From assembly GCA_024741835.1 (NCBI GenBank), contig JAENRP010000065.1, positions 62,001-126,000 on the forward strand: a stretch of 64,000 bases of DNA. The letters are read 5' to 3'. The stretch comes from Diplocarpon mali (Eukaryota > Ascomycota > Leotiomycetes > Helotiales > Drepanopezizaceae). The notes below the pieces were generated by a model. It was not told where the DNA came from. It searched no databases and saw only the letters and a program-made list of their open reading frames with translations. Below are positions 22,571 to 34,505 of this stretch, piece after piece. Position 1 is the stretch's first letter. The number at the start of each line of letters is the position of its first letter. Both the position numbers and the translations under genes were made by a program.

Positions 22571-24100
22571 ATGATAAGGAAGTTGAAATCAGCGAAGAAC
22601 TCCGCCTAGCGAGCTTGCTGGGCTATTAAGTCCTTAGTTATTATAAAGTACTTAAGGGCCTTATGATTTATATATACGCGTACTATTTTCTAAGCCTTAA
22701 GTAGCTTTGCCTTATACTAGTAGAACGATTTAAAAATCGCTAGGAGCTCCTTATTATAAATGGGGTAGTTTAGCTCGGCGTTATTTATAATCTACAAAAA
22801 GTACTCAATTAGGTGGTAGTTATTGTCTTCTTAGAGTTAGGAGAGTACGCTAGCGATTATGCTATTAGAGGCGTCGGTCTTAAGCCTTGTCTACTTCTAA
22901 GGGTGATAGTAGTATAAAATCGAGGTTGTTTGGAGGCTTAAGCGCAGAGCTTCTTAAGCTTTTTTATAAGCGTTATTAAAATTAAAAGGAACGTTTCCTA
23001 TAAGAGCTATTAAGGGTCGGCAGATATGACTATAGCCTTTAATAAACCTTTGGTAGAAGTTATAGAACCTTAGGAAGCTTTATACGCTGCGTATATTCTT
23101 AGCGTATTTCTACTCTTAAATGACTAAGACCTTATTAAGGTCTACTTCAATTCTATAAACTCTAATAATAAACCCTAGGAACTTAGTTTTAATAACCCCG
23201 AACTCGCTTTTCTTAATATCTACTTAAAGGCTATAGCATTAGAGAATTCCTAAGATCTTTTTAATATAAATCTCGTAATTAAAGGAGTTTTTTAAGTAGA
23301 TTAGAATATCATTTAAGTAGGTAGAGTAGAAATCGTTAAGGTGGTTAAGGAGAATATTATTAATAAACCTTAAAAAGGTAGCAGGCCTATTTATTAGCTC
23401 GAATGGCAAAACCTTATATTTATAGGTCTTATAATGCGTGTAAAAGGTAGTTAGGTCCTTAGCGTTAGCTGATATGCGGATATAGTAGAAGGCTTATTAT
23501 ATATCAATTTTTATAAAAATACAAGCTTTTAATATGCGTGCTATTATCTTATCGATAAGTGGAATTAGGTAGGGGTCTTTCTTTATTAAGGCATTTAGTT
23601 TCCAGTAGTTAACGCATAGATATAAGGAGCTATTAGCTTTTCTAATAAAGAGGATTAGGGCTGCCTAAGGGGAACTTAAAGCTTTGATAAATCCTTTATA
23701 TAAGTTCTTAAGAATATAGCTCTTGACTTTTAAGAGCTATTTGTTAGTAAGGCGGTAAAGGGATTTAATTGTTAAGTTATTCTCGCCTATTAGCTTGATT
23801 TTATAATCTACCCTTAGCCTGGGTTCTGGCAGTTAATTAAAGGACTTGCGATTGAAAACGTTCTTAAATTCAGCGTACTAAGGTAGGAGCTTCTAATCTA
23901 TTAGCTTATTATTGCTCTTATACTTAGCTTGCAGCGCCGAACTAAGGCCAAGGGAGTTAATTTCAGCTTGCTTAACCGATTCTCGGCGATTGATTTCTTA
24001 ATCTAAATTGTAAATAGAGCTTACGAATATGAACTCTTTAGGCGCTAGTTCTTGAGTTTATATAGCTTATCTTACCCTAGTTATAAAGCGGTAGTAGAGG
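22571..24100 (-). pseudogene. G1 reverse transcriptase and RNase H
   Basis: The minus strand from about 24,000 downward gives SSPQAALILFIRKANSSLYL, VNYWKLNALIKKDPYLIPLID, FIKIDIQQAFYYIRI and YLNDILIYLKN. The last is the catalytic YLDD box with one Asp turned Asn. Then SVQSFLRFYNFYQRFIKGYS follows, and in RNase H TDASNSIIASVLSQ and NYPIYNKELLAIFKSF (first Asp and the Glu of the active site retained). This is a standard chromovirus RT/RNase H. R2 interrupts it on the left. Stops are TAA/TAG at Gln codons. Confidence 0.9.
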
Positions 24101-24276
24101 GCGCTGATTGCTAATATTAAGATTAGGCTAATCTAATAAGCCATTTTTAAAGGAGCGTTTCTCTTTATTAAAAGAGGGAGCAGGGGTTTAGTACTTTTAG
24201 CAAGGCCTTCTTTATATAGTTCAGATCTCTTTTTAAATCTTTAAAGAAACTACTATCTTTAGGTTTATAAGAGGCC

Positions 24277-24299
24277 ACTTGCGGGCTAGGCCTAAAAGT
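24277..24299. repeat. 23-bp palindromic motif in G1 protease-RT linker (1 of 2)
   Basis: Minus frame TFRPSPQV, followed by ASYKPKDSS. Left arm ACTTGCGGGCT, right arm GGCCTAAAAGT. Confidence 0.78.
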
Positions 24300-24321
24300 G
24301 GGATTCGAGTTAGCAGATTTC

Positions 24322-24344
24322 ACTTGCAAGCTAGGACTAGGAGT
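24322..24344. repeat. 23-bp palindromic motif in G1 protease-RT linker (2 of 2)
   Basis: Minus frame TPSPSLQV, 22 bp from its neighbour. The pair has the same spacing as the pair at 19,098/19,143. Confidence 0.8.
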
Positions 24345-24499
24345 GGAATTCGAGGCGTTATTGCTTGCTAGCACTAAGAGCTAGGCTTAGGCCATTCTAA
24401 GGTCTTTGTCCTTAGCGTCTATTATAGCTGCTTAACGATCGATATCTTGCTAGGCTATTAGGGGTTTTATTAGCTATAAGAGATCGATTAGTACGTATT

Positions 24500-24900
24500 A
24501 ATTAAAGTAGGAGACAATAGGCATATCCTTAAGCTAAGAGATACTGTTTTTCCCCTTTCTATAGGATTGTTTAAGGTTATAGTGCTTTAGGAACTTCTTA
24601 CTAATTAAAATGTTAGTTGCTCTTAAGCTTATGATTAGGAAAGGGAAGTTTATTTATCGCCTATCGATTATAAGGGTAAGTAAGACGGCGAATCGAATGG
24701 TTTCTCCCTTAAGGCTATTATAGCCAATAGGGGTAATTGGTTTAGGTAGTTTAATAAACTTTACCTTAAGTCTTTAGGAGAGCTAGTATACTAAAGACGT
24801 TTTAATAATACCGAAAATATTAGCTCTGCTATTAATATAAGTAACTATTTTAATAAATGATCTATTTTAAGCTAATTCTATAAGAATTAAGAACTAGCGG
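24500..24900 (-). pseudogene. G1 retropepsin (aspartic protease)
   Basis: The minus strand reads INSRANIFGIIKTSLVYQL where the retropepsin DSGAxxxFI motif is expected. Asp became Asn and Gly became Arg, both by G-to-A. Then come LKVKFIKLPKPITPIGY, the flap-like region, and FLIISLRATNILISKKFLKHY for the ILGxxWL end. It would have cut the Gag-Pol polyprotein. It is inactive as read. Confidence 0.75.
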
Positions 24901-25049
24901 CTACCTATTAATAGGTAGGAATTAAAATCTAAGTCTTTTTATAAATTATAACCTATGCTATAGTAGGAGTCTTTGCTATAACTTAATAGTTTCCTAATAG
25001 TAGGTCGTTTTCTATCTTAACTTTAGCTACTATAAACTCGCCTTACTTC

Positions 25050-26125
25050 TTTAGCTTAAAGCAGTCTATCGTATAGTAATTAAGGGCTTTGCAGTTATAG
25101 TAAAGACTAGACAACGGCTTCGGGCTAGCAGACCTTTCTCAATAGGCCGCTGGTAAAGGGGAACGAGTGCAAGGAGCTAAGGAGGTAGCTATAGCTATAG
25201 GTCTTTATAACTCCCTTTTTAGTATACTAGGGACGCGGTCCTTTAAAGGAAAGAACGCGATAGCAAGGGCGATTCGTCAAGCGTTATAGGCTTCTTCTTA
25301 CTTAATATTATAGGCCTTGCGGTCTGCAATAGCTAAGAACTTATCTAAAGTAGTATAATCATTATTTATTTTATACTTCTCTATTCGAAGGTTATTCTTT
25401 AAGGCTAAGGAGACCTTTTTACAAATATTATTAAACTAGCGAGATTAATCGATCTTACTAGCTATAGTAAGGATGACGAACTTAGATCGGAACTTATTAT
25501 ATAATATTAAACCTATAGTTAGCCTATTATATTTAAGCTTAGCGGATTAAATGTAGTTATAATTAAAGAACCTTTGATCTAAGACCCTAAGGATATTAGC
25601 AGCGCATATGAACTTATTAGTAAAGATAGGATCTATATATTATAAGATTAGGTTTTAAGCTTTACCTATTGTATACTTAAAGTAGGTAGTGATCTAGTCC
25701 TCTTTTAAAGTGAAGTTACTTAAGTACTTTTAAATAAATACCTTTATAGCCATCTTTTAAGCATTATAAGTGATTTCGCCCTAGTGGTTACTAAAATAGG
25801 TTTAAGGGTACTTGATCTGATAGGGGTTAATAGCTAGGATTAAAGGTCTAATAATTAAGAGGTAGTAGTCTAAGGGAGGTAGTAAATCGGTAGTAAGGGA
25901 CCAAGTGTTCTAAGGGCTAGTACTTAAGGAAGAAGGGGTAGTAGCATTGTTTTAAAGAGCGGCGGCTATAGCAGCGCTAATAAGGTTTGCGATTTCGGCC
26001 TATTAAGTAGCTGAAAAGAGAGGGGCCAATATAGTAAGGGTAGACGTCGTCGGGGAGAGTATATCTTCTTCCTTAACTTCAATCGATAGTAATAGGGTAT
26101 TTTAAAAATCCACTTATAGGCTGGG
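25050..26125 (-). pseudogene. G1 gag with zinc knuckle
   Basis: The minus strand from about 26,115 downward gives SIEVKEEDILSPTTSTLTI, then MAIKVFIQKYLSNFTLKED, NKFICAANILRVLDQRFF, LALKNNLR and TLDKFLAIADRKAYNIKQEE, the layout of chromovirus Gag. At about 25,070-25,120 YYNCKALNYYTIDCF fits a CCHC zinc knuckle with one Cys (now Tyr) and the His altered. The N-terminus crosses a 23-bp palindrome at 26,112, where Copia-3 landed. The remaining upstream leader is at 33,727-34,876. Confidence 0.82.
26112..26125. repeat. Left part of a 23-bp palindromic motif split by Copia-3
   Basis: ACTTATAGG plus CTGGG here; the remaining ACTAGGAGT is at 33,727-33,735 after the second CTGGG. Rejoined length is exactly 23 bp, and the target duplication is its centre. 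Minus frame TPSPSLQV, in frame with G1 gag. Confidence 0.8.
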
Positions 26126-26322
26126 TGTGGTGCGGTCGGCTGGAGGGCCCTTATTAGGTCGCTTAGGAGGCTCGCAGAAGTAGGAGAAGATGATTGATTG
26201 TATTATTATCTAGTGTATATATGGTAAAAAGACTTCGGAAAGAAAAGGGAGAGTCTATGATTAAGCAGAGTCATATAAAGGGTCTTTAGAATAAGTGGAG
26301 ACTTCGCCTATTCTATATAATA
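26126..26322 (-). repeat. Copia-3 3' LTR
   Basis: 197 bp, more RIP-mutated than the right copy. A TATACCCCTTAG segment, the complement of the polypurine tract, follows. Confidence 0.9.
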
Positions 26323-26807
26323 TACCCCTTAGTTAGGCGATGCTCTTAGAATCGCTTAGCTATATAGATAAAATAAAAGAAAGAATAGTAGTTATAAGGA
26401 AAAGAGGCTCTATCTTATATGCCGCCCCTTTAAAGGTCGTTCCTTTTAGAATAAGAAGGGTTACTATAGGCAATAAGCGCGCTTAGGAATCTTTGCAATT
26501 CTATGCTAGTGCTCTATTAGGCTTTTTATAAAGTATTTCTATTGCAAAGGTTCTCCTTCCCTTCTTTTAAAAATAACCCTCCTTTGTTATTTAAAAATAT
26601 TATCTTTATACTAATAATTTTTAAATATAAAAGGAACTCCTGCTTATTGTAGCCTTAGCCGCCCTTGTAAAGTAAGACCCTTAGAGTCCTTATACCCTAT
26701 GTCGTTATACTGACTTTGCGCTAGGTCGCTAGCGCTCCCTCGGGAGCTGGAACCCTGTCCCGGTCCTCTTAGCGCCTGCTAGGTAATAAGCCGCCGTAGC
26801 CGTCCTT

Positions 26808-26837
<30 letters not shown>
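26808..26837. repeat. (GCC)10 microsatellite
   Basis: Thirty bases of uninterrupted GCC repeat inside the Copia-3 3' region. Confidence 0.95.
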
Positions 26838-26839
<2 letters not shown>

Positions 26840-27191
26840 TTAAGAGCCCCGCCCTTACTGCGCGCTAGGTGCTTAAGCCTATAATAGAGCGCAATAACGC
26901 ATGCGTATATTATATTATATACAAGAGCACTAGCAATCTCGATTATCAGTGCTTTAATAGTACCTTTAGTATATATTGCATTTATTATATAATATTAAGC
27001 AATAGCTGCTAATAGGCTAGCAGACCTCTCCTTACCTCTTAAGAGGCTATTATATCGGCCTGCGCCTATAGTACTTCTAAGAAGGAGGTGGCGCTACTGC
27101 TTAATATAATAAAGGGTACGCTTTAGAGCTTCTATAGTATATCTTATTAAGTCTTATTAAGTTTTAGGCTAATTTTAAAAGATAGGAGCGA

Positions 27192-27537
27192 TTAGACCCT
27201 AGTGCTAAAAGGGCCTGCTACTTTTATAAGTAGTAGTATTGCTGCCTCCTTTGCTTTTAGCGTACTATTCCCATTCGCTCCTAGCCCCTTTAGCTTAAAC
27301 CCGTTCGCCTTTGCCATCGCCGCTGCCGCTTCTATCCCCTCTGCCTTTGCTATTGCCGCCGCTATTATAGTCTCCCCGTTCGTCTCCCCGGCCCCTACCG
27401 TCGCTGCGCCCGTCCTCGCCCCCGCTGCCCTTGCCCTTGCCGCCCCTATCGCCGCACCTTTTGCCTTTGCCCTTGCTATTGCTAGTATGTTTGCTAGCAG
27501 GCCTTTGGCCAAAGGAGTACTAATAGGCCTCTTTTAA
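27192..27537. repeat. Ala-rich degenerate repeat, open on both strands
   Basis: A G+C-rich stretch of degenerate GCAAAG/GCAAGG-like units. Both strands lack stops (106 codons minus, 111 codons plus) because the GCN-type composition excludes them; the minus frame is Ala/Lys/Gly-rich, the plus frame Ala/Phe/Pro-rich. I treat it as an old simple-sequence expansion, not a gene. If coding, minus (the element's sense strand) is more likely. Confidence 0.6.
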
Positions 27538-27815
27538 AAGGAGATCTATACAAAGCTTATAGCTATAGCGTCTTGGCTCTTAGCCCTAGCTAAAAGAATC
27601 TAAGAAAGGGTCGCGCCTTATAATAATAGCTTAGGAATATTACCTATTTTATATTTTTAAAAAAGGAAAGCTTTTATAGTACGCTTTATAAGAGAAAACA
27701 AATGAATATAATTATAAGAGAGTAAGAGCTTATAAATATAAGTCTTTTAGTAATAAGTGACTACTTGCTAATAAGTGCGAGTTGCTAAACGATTATTTAA
27801 AAGCTCTAAAGGTTT

Positions 27816-30800
27816 AATAAACGAACGAAGCTTTTAAACTTCTAGCGATCTAGGTTCTTAGTAAGCCTATTTGCGTATATCTCCTTAGTAGAGAGGTAGA
27901 TTATTTAAAAGCTTCCTTTTTAATACTCTTAGCAGATCTATATATTGCTGATTTCGATATATCGGAGGCTTGTTTTAATCTTCTTATTCTTTATAACAAT
28001 TAGCCGAATTGTCTATTAGTTATTATAATATATATTCCATTTAAAAAAGGAGTCTATGCGAATCTCCTTAAAGAGGCATTTTATAACTATTATCTCCTTT
28101 ATAGTAGAAACCATACTATAGAGTTCTACTTTAGTAAAGGAGAGCGTGATAATCGCTTGGCGATTCGCTTTTCAAATAATCAGTCCTTTAAATAAGAAGA
28201 AGACGTATCCTTAAGAGGATTTGCAAGTCTCTCAGTCATCTCTAAAAGAAGCATTTAAAGACGCAACTAATTAGTATTCCCTAGCCTTAAAGCTATAGGC
28301 AATTCCTAAGAAGCATATACTATATAAATATTAAAGCATTTAATCTACAGCTAAAAGGTACTTAAAGCTTAGATTAGTTAAGAAGAAAGATAGTTAAAAG
28401 GCTATAAATGCAACGTCTAAGCGTATTATAATCGCTATATAAAGAATAAAGCTTATTTTCTCTTAATACTCCTTTATCTTTTTTAAGGAAGCTTGCCCTA
28501 AGTTCTTAATAAACTCCTTCTTTAGCAGTAGAGTACTAAGCACTCTCCCTATATTAGCTTTAAACTTTTAAGCGATCTTCTTAATATAAGTATTATAAAC
28601 TAAGGAGATCCTCTTTGCCTTCTTATCTTAAATAATCCTTACTCTAAGGAACTAAGAGATATCTCCTATAATAGTAAGCTTATATGCCCTCTTTAGGTCT
28701 TTAATCAAATAAGTCACCTAATCTAGGTTAAAGGCCTTATATAATACTTAAATATCGTTGATATAAAACGCTATAAAGACTATGCAATCCTTTATTATGA
28801 AAATATAAGGCTCCTCTCTTAATAGCTTAAGTTAAAGGCCCTTAAGCGTTCTTGCGAAGTTCCTATACTATAGTGCTAAAGAGTCTTTTAGCCTATAGAG
28901 CGCGTAGTCTAGTTCTACTACTATACTAAGGTGCTTAAAGCCATCTAGTAGGAAGTATATGACTAAAGCACTCCTTAGGTCTTTAGGAGTATTAACAAAC
29001 GCATTAATAATATCGAATTGCTTTACTTCTATATTAAAGTACGCAGTAAGCGCTATTAGTACTTTGAAAGACCTTGCTATAAGTATAGCTACGTAGGTTG
29101 AGAAAATTAAAGCTTTATCTTAAAGATCCTCTTATATAATTAGCTATAATTAGCACTTTAGAAGCTTGCTAAAGCTATTGACCTTATAAGTAAAAACCTA
29201 TTTTAATAGTATTAGCAAGGGCTTTGAGTAATCCCTTTGCATAATTCTCTAGCAACTCTAAGATTTCAAATTCCTAATCTCTTAGCGCCCTCCTTCTTTA
29301 AATCGTTTATTAAAAGGGTGCTTCTCTAAGTCTAGCTATCCTTTCGGAGGCTTTAGCAAAGAGCCTTAATACTATAGGCAATTAGGAGACTGCGCTCTAT
29401 CCTTTGCCTAACTATCAATTGCAGCTTTAATAATTGCATAAACTATTAAATAGTCCTTCCTATCCTCCTTTATTTATTCGTTCGCTTAAAAGGTCGATAT
29501 AAACTCTTACGCATATAAAAAGTAAGGTAAATCAATATTGCTTTAAGAGAGCATATACTTTAAAGCAGTAGTATACACTTTTAAAGTCTCTTATTACTTA
29601 ACGCTTAATCGTTTTATCCTCTTTTACTTAAGAAGAGGGAGTTCCTCCTTGCGCTTTTCTTTATAAGTCTCCTCCTCTATTTTTATTATTACTAAAGGTT
29701 CCTTTAAAAGTCTAAATAGCTTTATCTCTTAAGCCTATAGTCTTTAAGCTAGTATTACAACTTAAGGTATTATATTATTAAGGCCTACTCCTTTTATTAA
29801 ATCGCTTCTTATAAGACTGTTAAAGCTCCTCTTAGATCTTAGTAGTAGTACCTTTAGCCTTTTACTAGAGTTTACTAAGGCCTGCCTTTATAATCGAAAA
29901 CTCTATCTTAGAGCCCTTAAGCCATTTCTATTCCTATATAAAATAGCAGCTAAAGATCTGCCGATCGCCTTATAGAACTTGTCTTTAAAGACTCCTTTAA
30001 AGTCGTCTATAGTTCCTTCTTCAATAGGGCCTCTATAGGGAATTATCACCCTTAAGCTTTAGTTGCTATTTGCCTTCTTAAAGACTGGCGAAGTGGCTTT
30101 TAATTTGCTTGCTTTTACCCTTGAGTTTCTAAGTGGGTCTTTTAAAGAATTTGGATTTAAGTTAAGGCCTTTTATACTATTAGTTAAAGGCTATAAAGCA
30201 GCGTCGGTCTATAATATAAGCTCTTCTTATATAGCGGCTTTTTCTATAGCAATTGCATTCGGCCTTGCAATAAGCTTTAATTCTTTGAAAATGCCTTCGA
30301 ACTTAGCGTTTTAAGCTCCTTTTCCCTTTTTAATCAATTAGAGGGTTATCTTAAGTTCTTAATGCGATATAGGGTTTGCGCGCTTAGCTTCTGGATTATA
30401 AAAGAGAGACTTATCAAATTCGATATTATAAGTTATTATTACTTATTAAAATATAAGAACCTAGATTCTATAAATATTAAAGGTAATATATCTAATTAAG
30501 TAACCTAAGTGCCCTTATAATTCAATTTTAAAAGTTCGGCGGTCCCTCCTTACCTCCCTCTCTTTAATTAAAGGATATGCGCAAGCGCTATACGCATAAA
30601 TGCGACTCTAGTTAGGCTTTAAGCTTACTATTATCTACTTAATAAGCAGCGGCTTATAAAATTAAAAATATTACTTAAATTAACTATAAAGAGCCTCGCT
30701 TAATAAGATCATCTTCTTCTTAATAAGTAGGAAGATATTATAAAGGTATATAGCAGCCTTTATAACCTCTGGCCAAAGGCTTACTAAAAGCCTGGCGTAG

Positions 30801-33460
30801 ATCCTCATTTTAATAGAGTATTTAATCAACTCCTTTCCTGCTTGCTCCGCGCCTTTATTAGGTTAGTATATATAAGTAGGAGTAAGCTTTAAATTAATTC
30901 CCTCCTCTTTTACCTATCTCTAGTACTTTATAAGAGAGTCTTTCCTTAAGGAGATTACTAAAGTATTATTATCTTATCTAATCTTGCAAATAGAATGCCT
31001 ATATTAGCGTTTCACTTATACTTCAAAGGCCTAAAGGACCTCTATAACTACGTCTTTGCCCTTTAATCTTAGTAGGAACGTCTAAAGTATACTACTATAC
31101 TTATCCTTAATTAAAAGAACCTATAAGCAACTATTATATAAGTTATTTAAAAAGTTAAAGAGATCCTAGGAGATCTTAAAGAAGGGCCTTAGAGATCGGT
31201 TCTTAAAGGTAGTATAAGAAATAACTTACTTAGCAGACGCTACTGCGTATATAAGGCACTCTAGCCTTTATATTCCCTTGATCTTTACTCCTTTAGCGCA
31301 CTTAACTAGCGCTTAGAAAGCCTTTACGCCTAGGTAGCCAGCGCAAAGGTGCTAAGTATATGTATTATTATCCTATACCTTAATAGGTATATAGCTAGAC
31401 TAGAACCTATTATAAAGCGTTGTCTTAGCTATAGGAAACGCTATTAAGGTAGAGAAATCATATTAAAGCATATTTAGAAGATCTAAATAGTTAATAGGCT
31501 TATATTTAAAGAAAATAAGATTATAGCAATACTTCAATTGAGCTCGCTTTACTAAATCTCTAATGCTCCTAAAGCGTAAAGTAAGGTCTACCTTAGAATA
31601 TTAAAAACCCTTATTTATAAAGAGCCTCTCTGAGATGATATTAGTAGTAAACTCCTTTATAATAGCAATATTGCAAAGCGTTATTCCTATAGGAGAGCCG
31701 TTATACTATAGAAGAGAGTCTGCTATATATCTATTACCTCTCTTAATAATTAAGAGTCTTAAGGTACCTGCTTTAATATATTGCTGCAAGTTGCTAGAAG
31801 GCTTAAAGGTGCCTGCGATAAGTAAATCCTTTAAATTAATGATATAAGTAGCTGCGCAATTATTAAGGAGCGTACTTAAGAAGAGAGGGTGGCGTTCTAG
31901 CTTAAAGAGGTAGTAGATATTAAACAATTCTTTAAAAGCGTCGAAGGCAGAGGGATCTATTACTATAAAGACTAGTAAGTTCTCCCTTTTATCGCCTAAA
32001 CTATCCGCCTTAAAGGCTAAAGCCTTTCTCTTAAATTTATCAATCGCTATTACTATAATATCATTCTCCTTAAGCTATGCTTAAAGACCCTTAAACTGGT
32101 CTCTTGCGTTTAATGCCTTTTATATTTATAGGACCTCCTTTTGCAAAGGGAGAACCTTTATATTTTCCTTGCGCTTATTTATAGTATATAATAGTTTCCG
32201 ATAGTCCTAGGGCTTCTAATAGTGATTTTTAAAGCCTTTACAAGGGCACTAAGGCCTGATCTCCCTTTTAGAGCTTATAGAGCGATTTTAGGAGCTGCTC
32301 GCTAAAGCCTGTAAAGGGGTTTCAGTATCTAGGAGAGACTCTTAAGTAGTAAAAACTGCTAGCCCTTTATTATTAATTGCTCTATTAAATTTAATGCCTG
32401 CTAAGGCGCGGCTTAGCTATATTAGGTTGTACTTGCATAAGGTTCCTATTTGCTTATTAGTGATTATTTCCTCCTTTAGGCAGGTCGCTTAACTTAGATT
32501 GATCTTTACTATAACTAAGTCTAAAAAGTCAATAACTCCTAATCTCCCTTTAATCTTAAGAAGACTATATTATTCTATTAGGCAGTATACTTCCTACTAC
32601 TCTTAGATCTACTGCTAAGTATTAGTTCTTCTAGTTTTACCTTAGCGTAGTATATCGCAGTATTAAAGCCTTGTCTAAGATTAAATAGCCTTATTAGAAG
32701 GCGCAATATTACACTTTAAAATAGATACTAGGCCTTAGAGTAAGAGTTGCTAGTTTACTAAATTAGCATGCGGGTTATTAGTAAAGGTTCTACTTATAAG
32801 AGTATCTCTATTAGGTATTAAGGAGGAGAGCTTCTTAGCTTAGATTTATACTTAGGCTATTGCAGAAGCTAGAAGCTTTCTATCGACGGTCTTAGAGACC
32901 TATTCTAGTAGTAGTTTGTAGTGTTTGCGTTAGGTCTTTTAAGTTTCCTTATATATATAGTGCTCTTTTATTAGGATTTTATATTTATCTTTAATATCCT
33001 TATAAGATGCTTATAAAGGAGGAGCTTTTAATAGATCTCCTAAGGGAAAGCGGGCGTAAATCTATTCGGATGGAGTCGCTATATACTTTTTATACAACCT
33101 CGCGTATATTATATAGAGGTTAGCCATTTCTAATTCCTTAAGCTCTTATATAGAGGGAGCTTAAGGCTTGGTCTTTATAATTGACTTAAATAGGAGTCTT
33201 GGATTAGTAAAAATGGTAATATTATAGAGCTTAGTAAAGAATATATATTTATTAAACTACTTTACTTAAGAGGCAGAGGTATTAAGGCGAGGCTTAAAGA
33301 TGCTTAAAGAGTTAGATATATTAAATAGAGTCTAGTAAAAAAGGTTAGGTATATAAATAGAGTTTGTAAATAAGGTTCGATCGGAAAATAGAGATTTTTT
33401 AATTAAAAATAAAGGTCTTTCGAATTGTTACAAATACTTGAAAAGTCGGTCAAGAGCTTA
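27816..33460 (-). pseudogene. Copia-3 gag-pol remnant
   Basis: Minus-strand polyprotein. Near 28,754-28,830 it reads EEPYIFIIKDCIVFIAFYIND, given here in part as EEPYIFI and FIAFYIND: the RT block ending in the catalytic YVDD box, with the first Asp now Asn. Other blocks align in order with Copia-2: RNase H around 28,050-28,400, RT about 28,500-29,600, integrase about 30,300-31,800 and gag towards 33,400. Positions other than the RT box are estimates from collinearity. Small plus-strand open stretches at 30,063-30,314 and 31,635-31,847 are antisense shadows. It is inactivated by TAA/TAG stops. Confidence 0.78.
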
Positions 33461-33524
33461 AAGGGCCCTTTAGCCAGTTGTATATAAGGAAAAAGCATAT
33501 TAAAGTGCTTACGGGGCTTATAAC

Positions 33525-33721
33525 TATGGTGCAGTCGGCTAGAAGGCCTTTATTAGATCGCTTAAAAGGCTTATAGAAGTAGAAGAAGATAATTGATTAT
33601 ATTATTATCTAATATATATATGGTAAGGAGACTTCGGAAAGAAAAGGGAGAGCCTATGACTAAGCAGAGTCACGTAGAGGGTCTCCAGAATAAGTGGAGA
33701 CTCCGCCCATTCTGCACGACA
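33525..33721 (-). repeat. Copia-3 5' LTR
   Basis: 197 bp, preserving GCACGACA at its outer end. The primer-binding site lies just left, at 33,512-33,524. Confidence 0.9.
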
Positions 33722-33804
33722 CTGGGACTAGGAGTAGAATCTATACTAGGGGCGGTTTCTTCTTAAGTGAGCTTAAGAGGGGGAATATCTCTAGGACCGG
33801 GGTT

Positions 33805-33864
33805 GGTAGTAAGGCCTATAGAACTATTGGCAGTAAGGCCTATAGAACTATTAGCAGTAAGGCC
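33805..33864. repeat. 24-bp tandem repeat, about 2.5 units
   Basis: Units at 33,805-33,828, 33,829-33,852 and a partial from 33,853; core AGTAAGGCCTATAGAACTAT. On plus each unit would encode AVRPIELL, but no known protein uses this. Confidence 0.85.
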
Positions 33865-34265
33865 TAGTAGTAGAGGTGCGGTTAACCTTTTACTTCTCCT
33901 AAGTGGCATAATATTAGAGGTTATAAGTACTAACTCTCTCTTTATTATCTGGTTTAGTCTAAAGGGACCTAATGCTAAATAGTGACCTATTTAAAAGGGG
34001 GAAGATTAGTATAAGCAGAGCTATATACGTTCTTAAAGCCTTTTAATAGAGTATATATTAAGGTATCGTAGGTTTATAGATCTTAAGAAAGAAGGTTTTA
34101 CTTTAGGATCATATCTCTTTACTAATTAGGAGTTGCAATAAGGTTATTTAAGGGTATAGTGCAAATCCGGGGAAGTAGGGTCCGGGGATCTAAAGCTTAT
34201 TACTCTATTAAAGTTGACCCAATCTCTAATAGTATAGTATAACCTACTAAGGCTGACCAAGTCTT

Positions 34266-34285
34266 TATATATATATATATATATA
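34266..34285. repeat. (TA)10 microsatellite
   Basis: Uninterrupted TA dinucleotide repeat in the G1 leader. Confidence 0.9.
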
Positions 34286-34308
34286 AGTCCCTTAGTTTCG
34301 TACCCGAG

Positions 34309-34505
34309 AGCTTCGAAGAGTATAAGGGGAGTTGTCGACGAGTATAGGTCGACGAAGACGAGTGTAAAGAAGGTCGATGACTTATTCGCAAGGAGGGTTT
34401 TTCAAAGAGTCGAGTTGTATTCGAGGGGTTTGAAGAAAGGAGTAAGGAGCTTTGAGGAGTATAAGGAGAATTGTCAACAAGTATAGGTCGATAAAAGCAA
34501 GTAGT
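34309..34505. repeat. Diverged direct duplication in G1 leader
   Basis: GAGCTTCGAAGAGTATAAGG (34,309) recurs as GAGCTTTGAGGAGTATAAGG (34,448), with similarity over about 58 bp. Differences are mostly C/T and G/A, so duplication predates RIP. Confidence 0.75.

Larger units (their letters stand above)
26323..27815 (-). other. Copia-3 long 3' region with G+C-rich low-complexity blocks
   Basis: About 1.5 kb between pol and the 3' LTR. It holds a (GCC)n microsatellite and an Ala-rich hexamer-like repeat block (both listed separately) and otherwise no recognisable domain. The G+C-rich patches contrast strongly with the AT-rich surroundings. Confidence 0.6.
26126..33721 (-). mobile_element. Copia-3: Ty1/copia element of a second family
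   Basis: 7,596 bp with 197-bp LTRs (26,126-26,322 and 33,525-33,721) and CTGGG target duplication (26,121-26,125 and 33,722-33,726). Sense-strand LTR starts TGTCGTGCAG and ends GCACCACA. The primer-binding site is GTTATAAGCCCCG (sense strand, plus coordinates 33,512-33,524), the half-tRNA initiator-Met type. LTRs are unrelated to those of Copia-1/2, but the pol layout is similar. Confidence 0.92.

Noticed and set aside
27202..27537. 111-codon + frame, Ala/Phe/Pro-rich, membrane-like
   Set aside because: It is antisense to Copia-3 and a product of repeat composition; the opposite strand is equally open.
30063..31927. Small open frames at 30,063-30,314 (+), 31,635-31,847 (+) and 31,706-31,927 (-)
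   Set aside because: The plus frames are shadows antisense to the Copia-3 pol remnant; the minus frame is a fragment of that pol and is counted there.
33767..33982. Open frame with AVRPIELL repeats
   Set aside because: Produced by a 24-bp tandem repeat in the antisense strand of the G1 leader.
34200..34391. 63-codon minus frame
   Set aside because: Crosses a (TA)10 microsatellite and a duplicated segment; no conservation seen.
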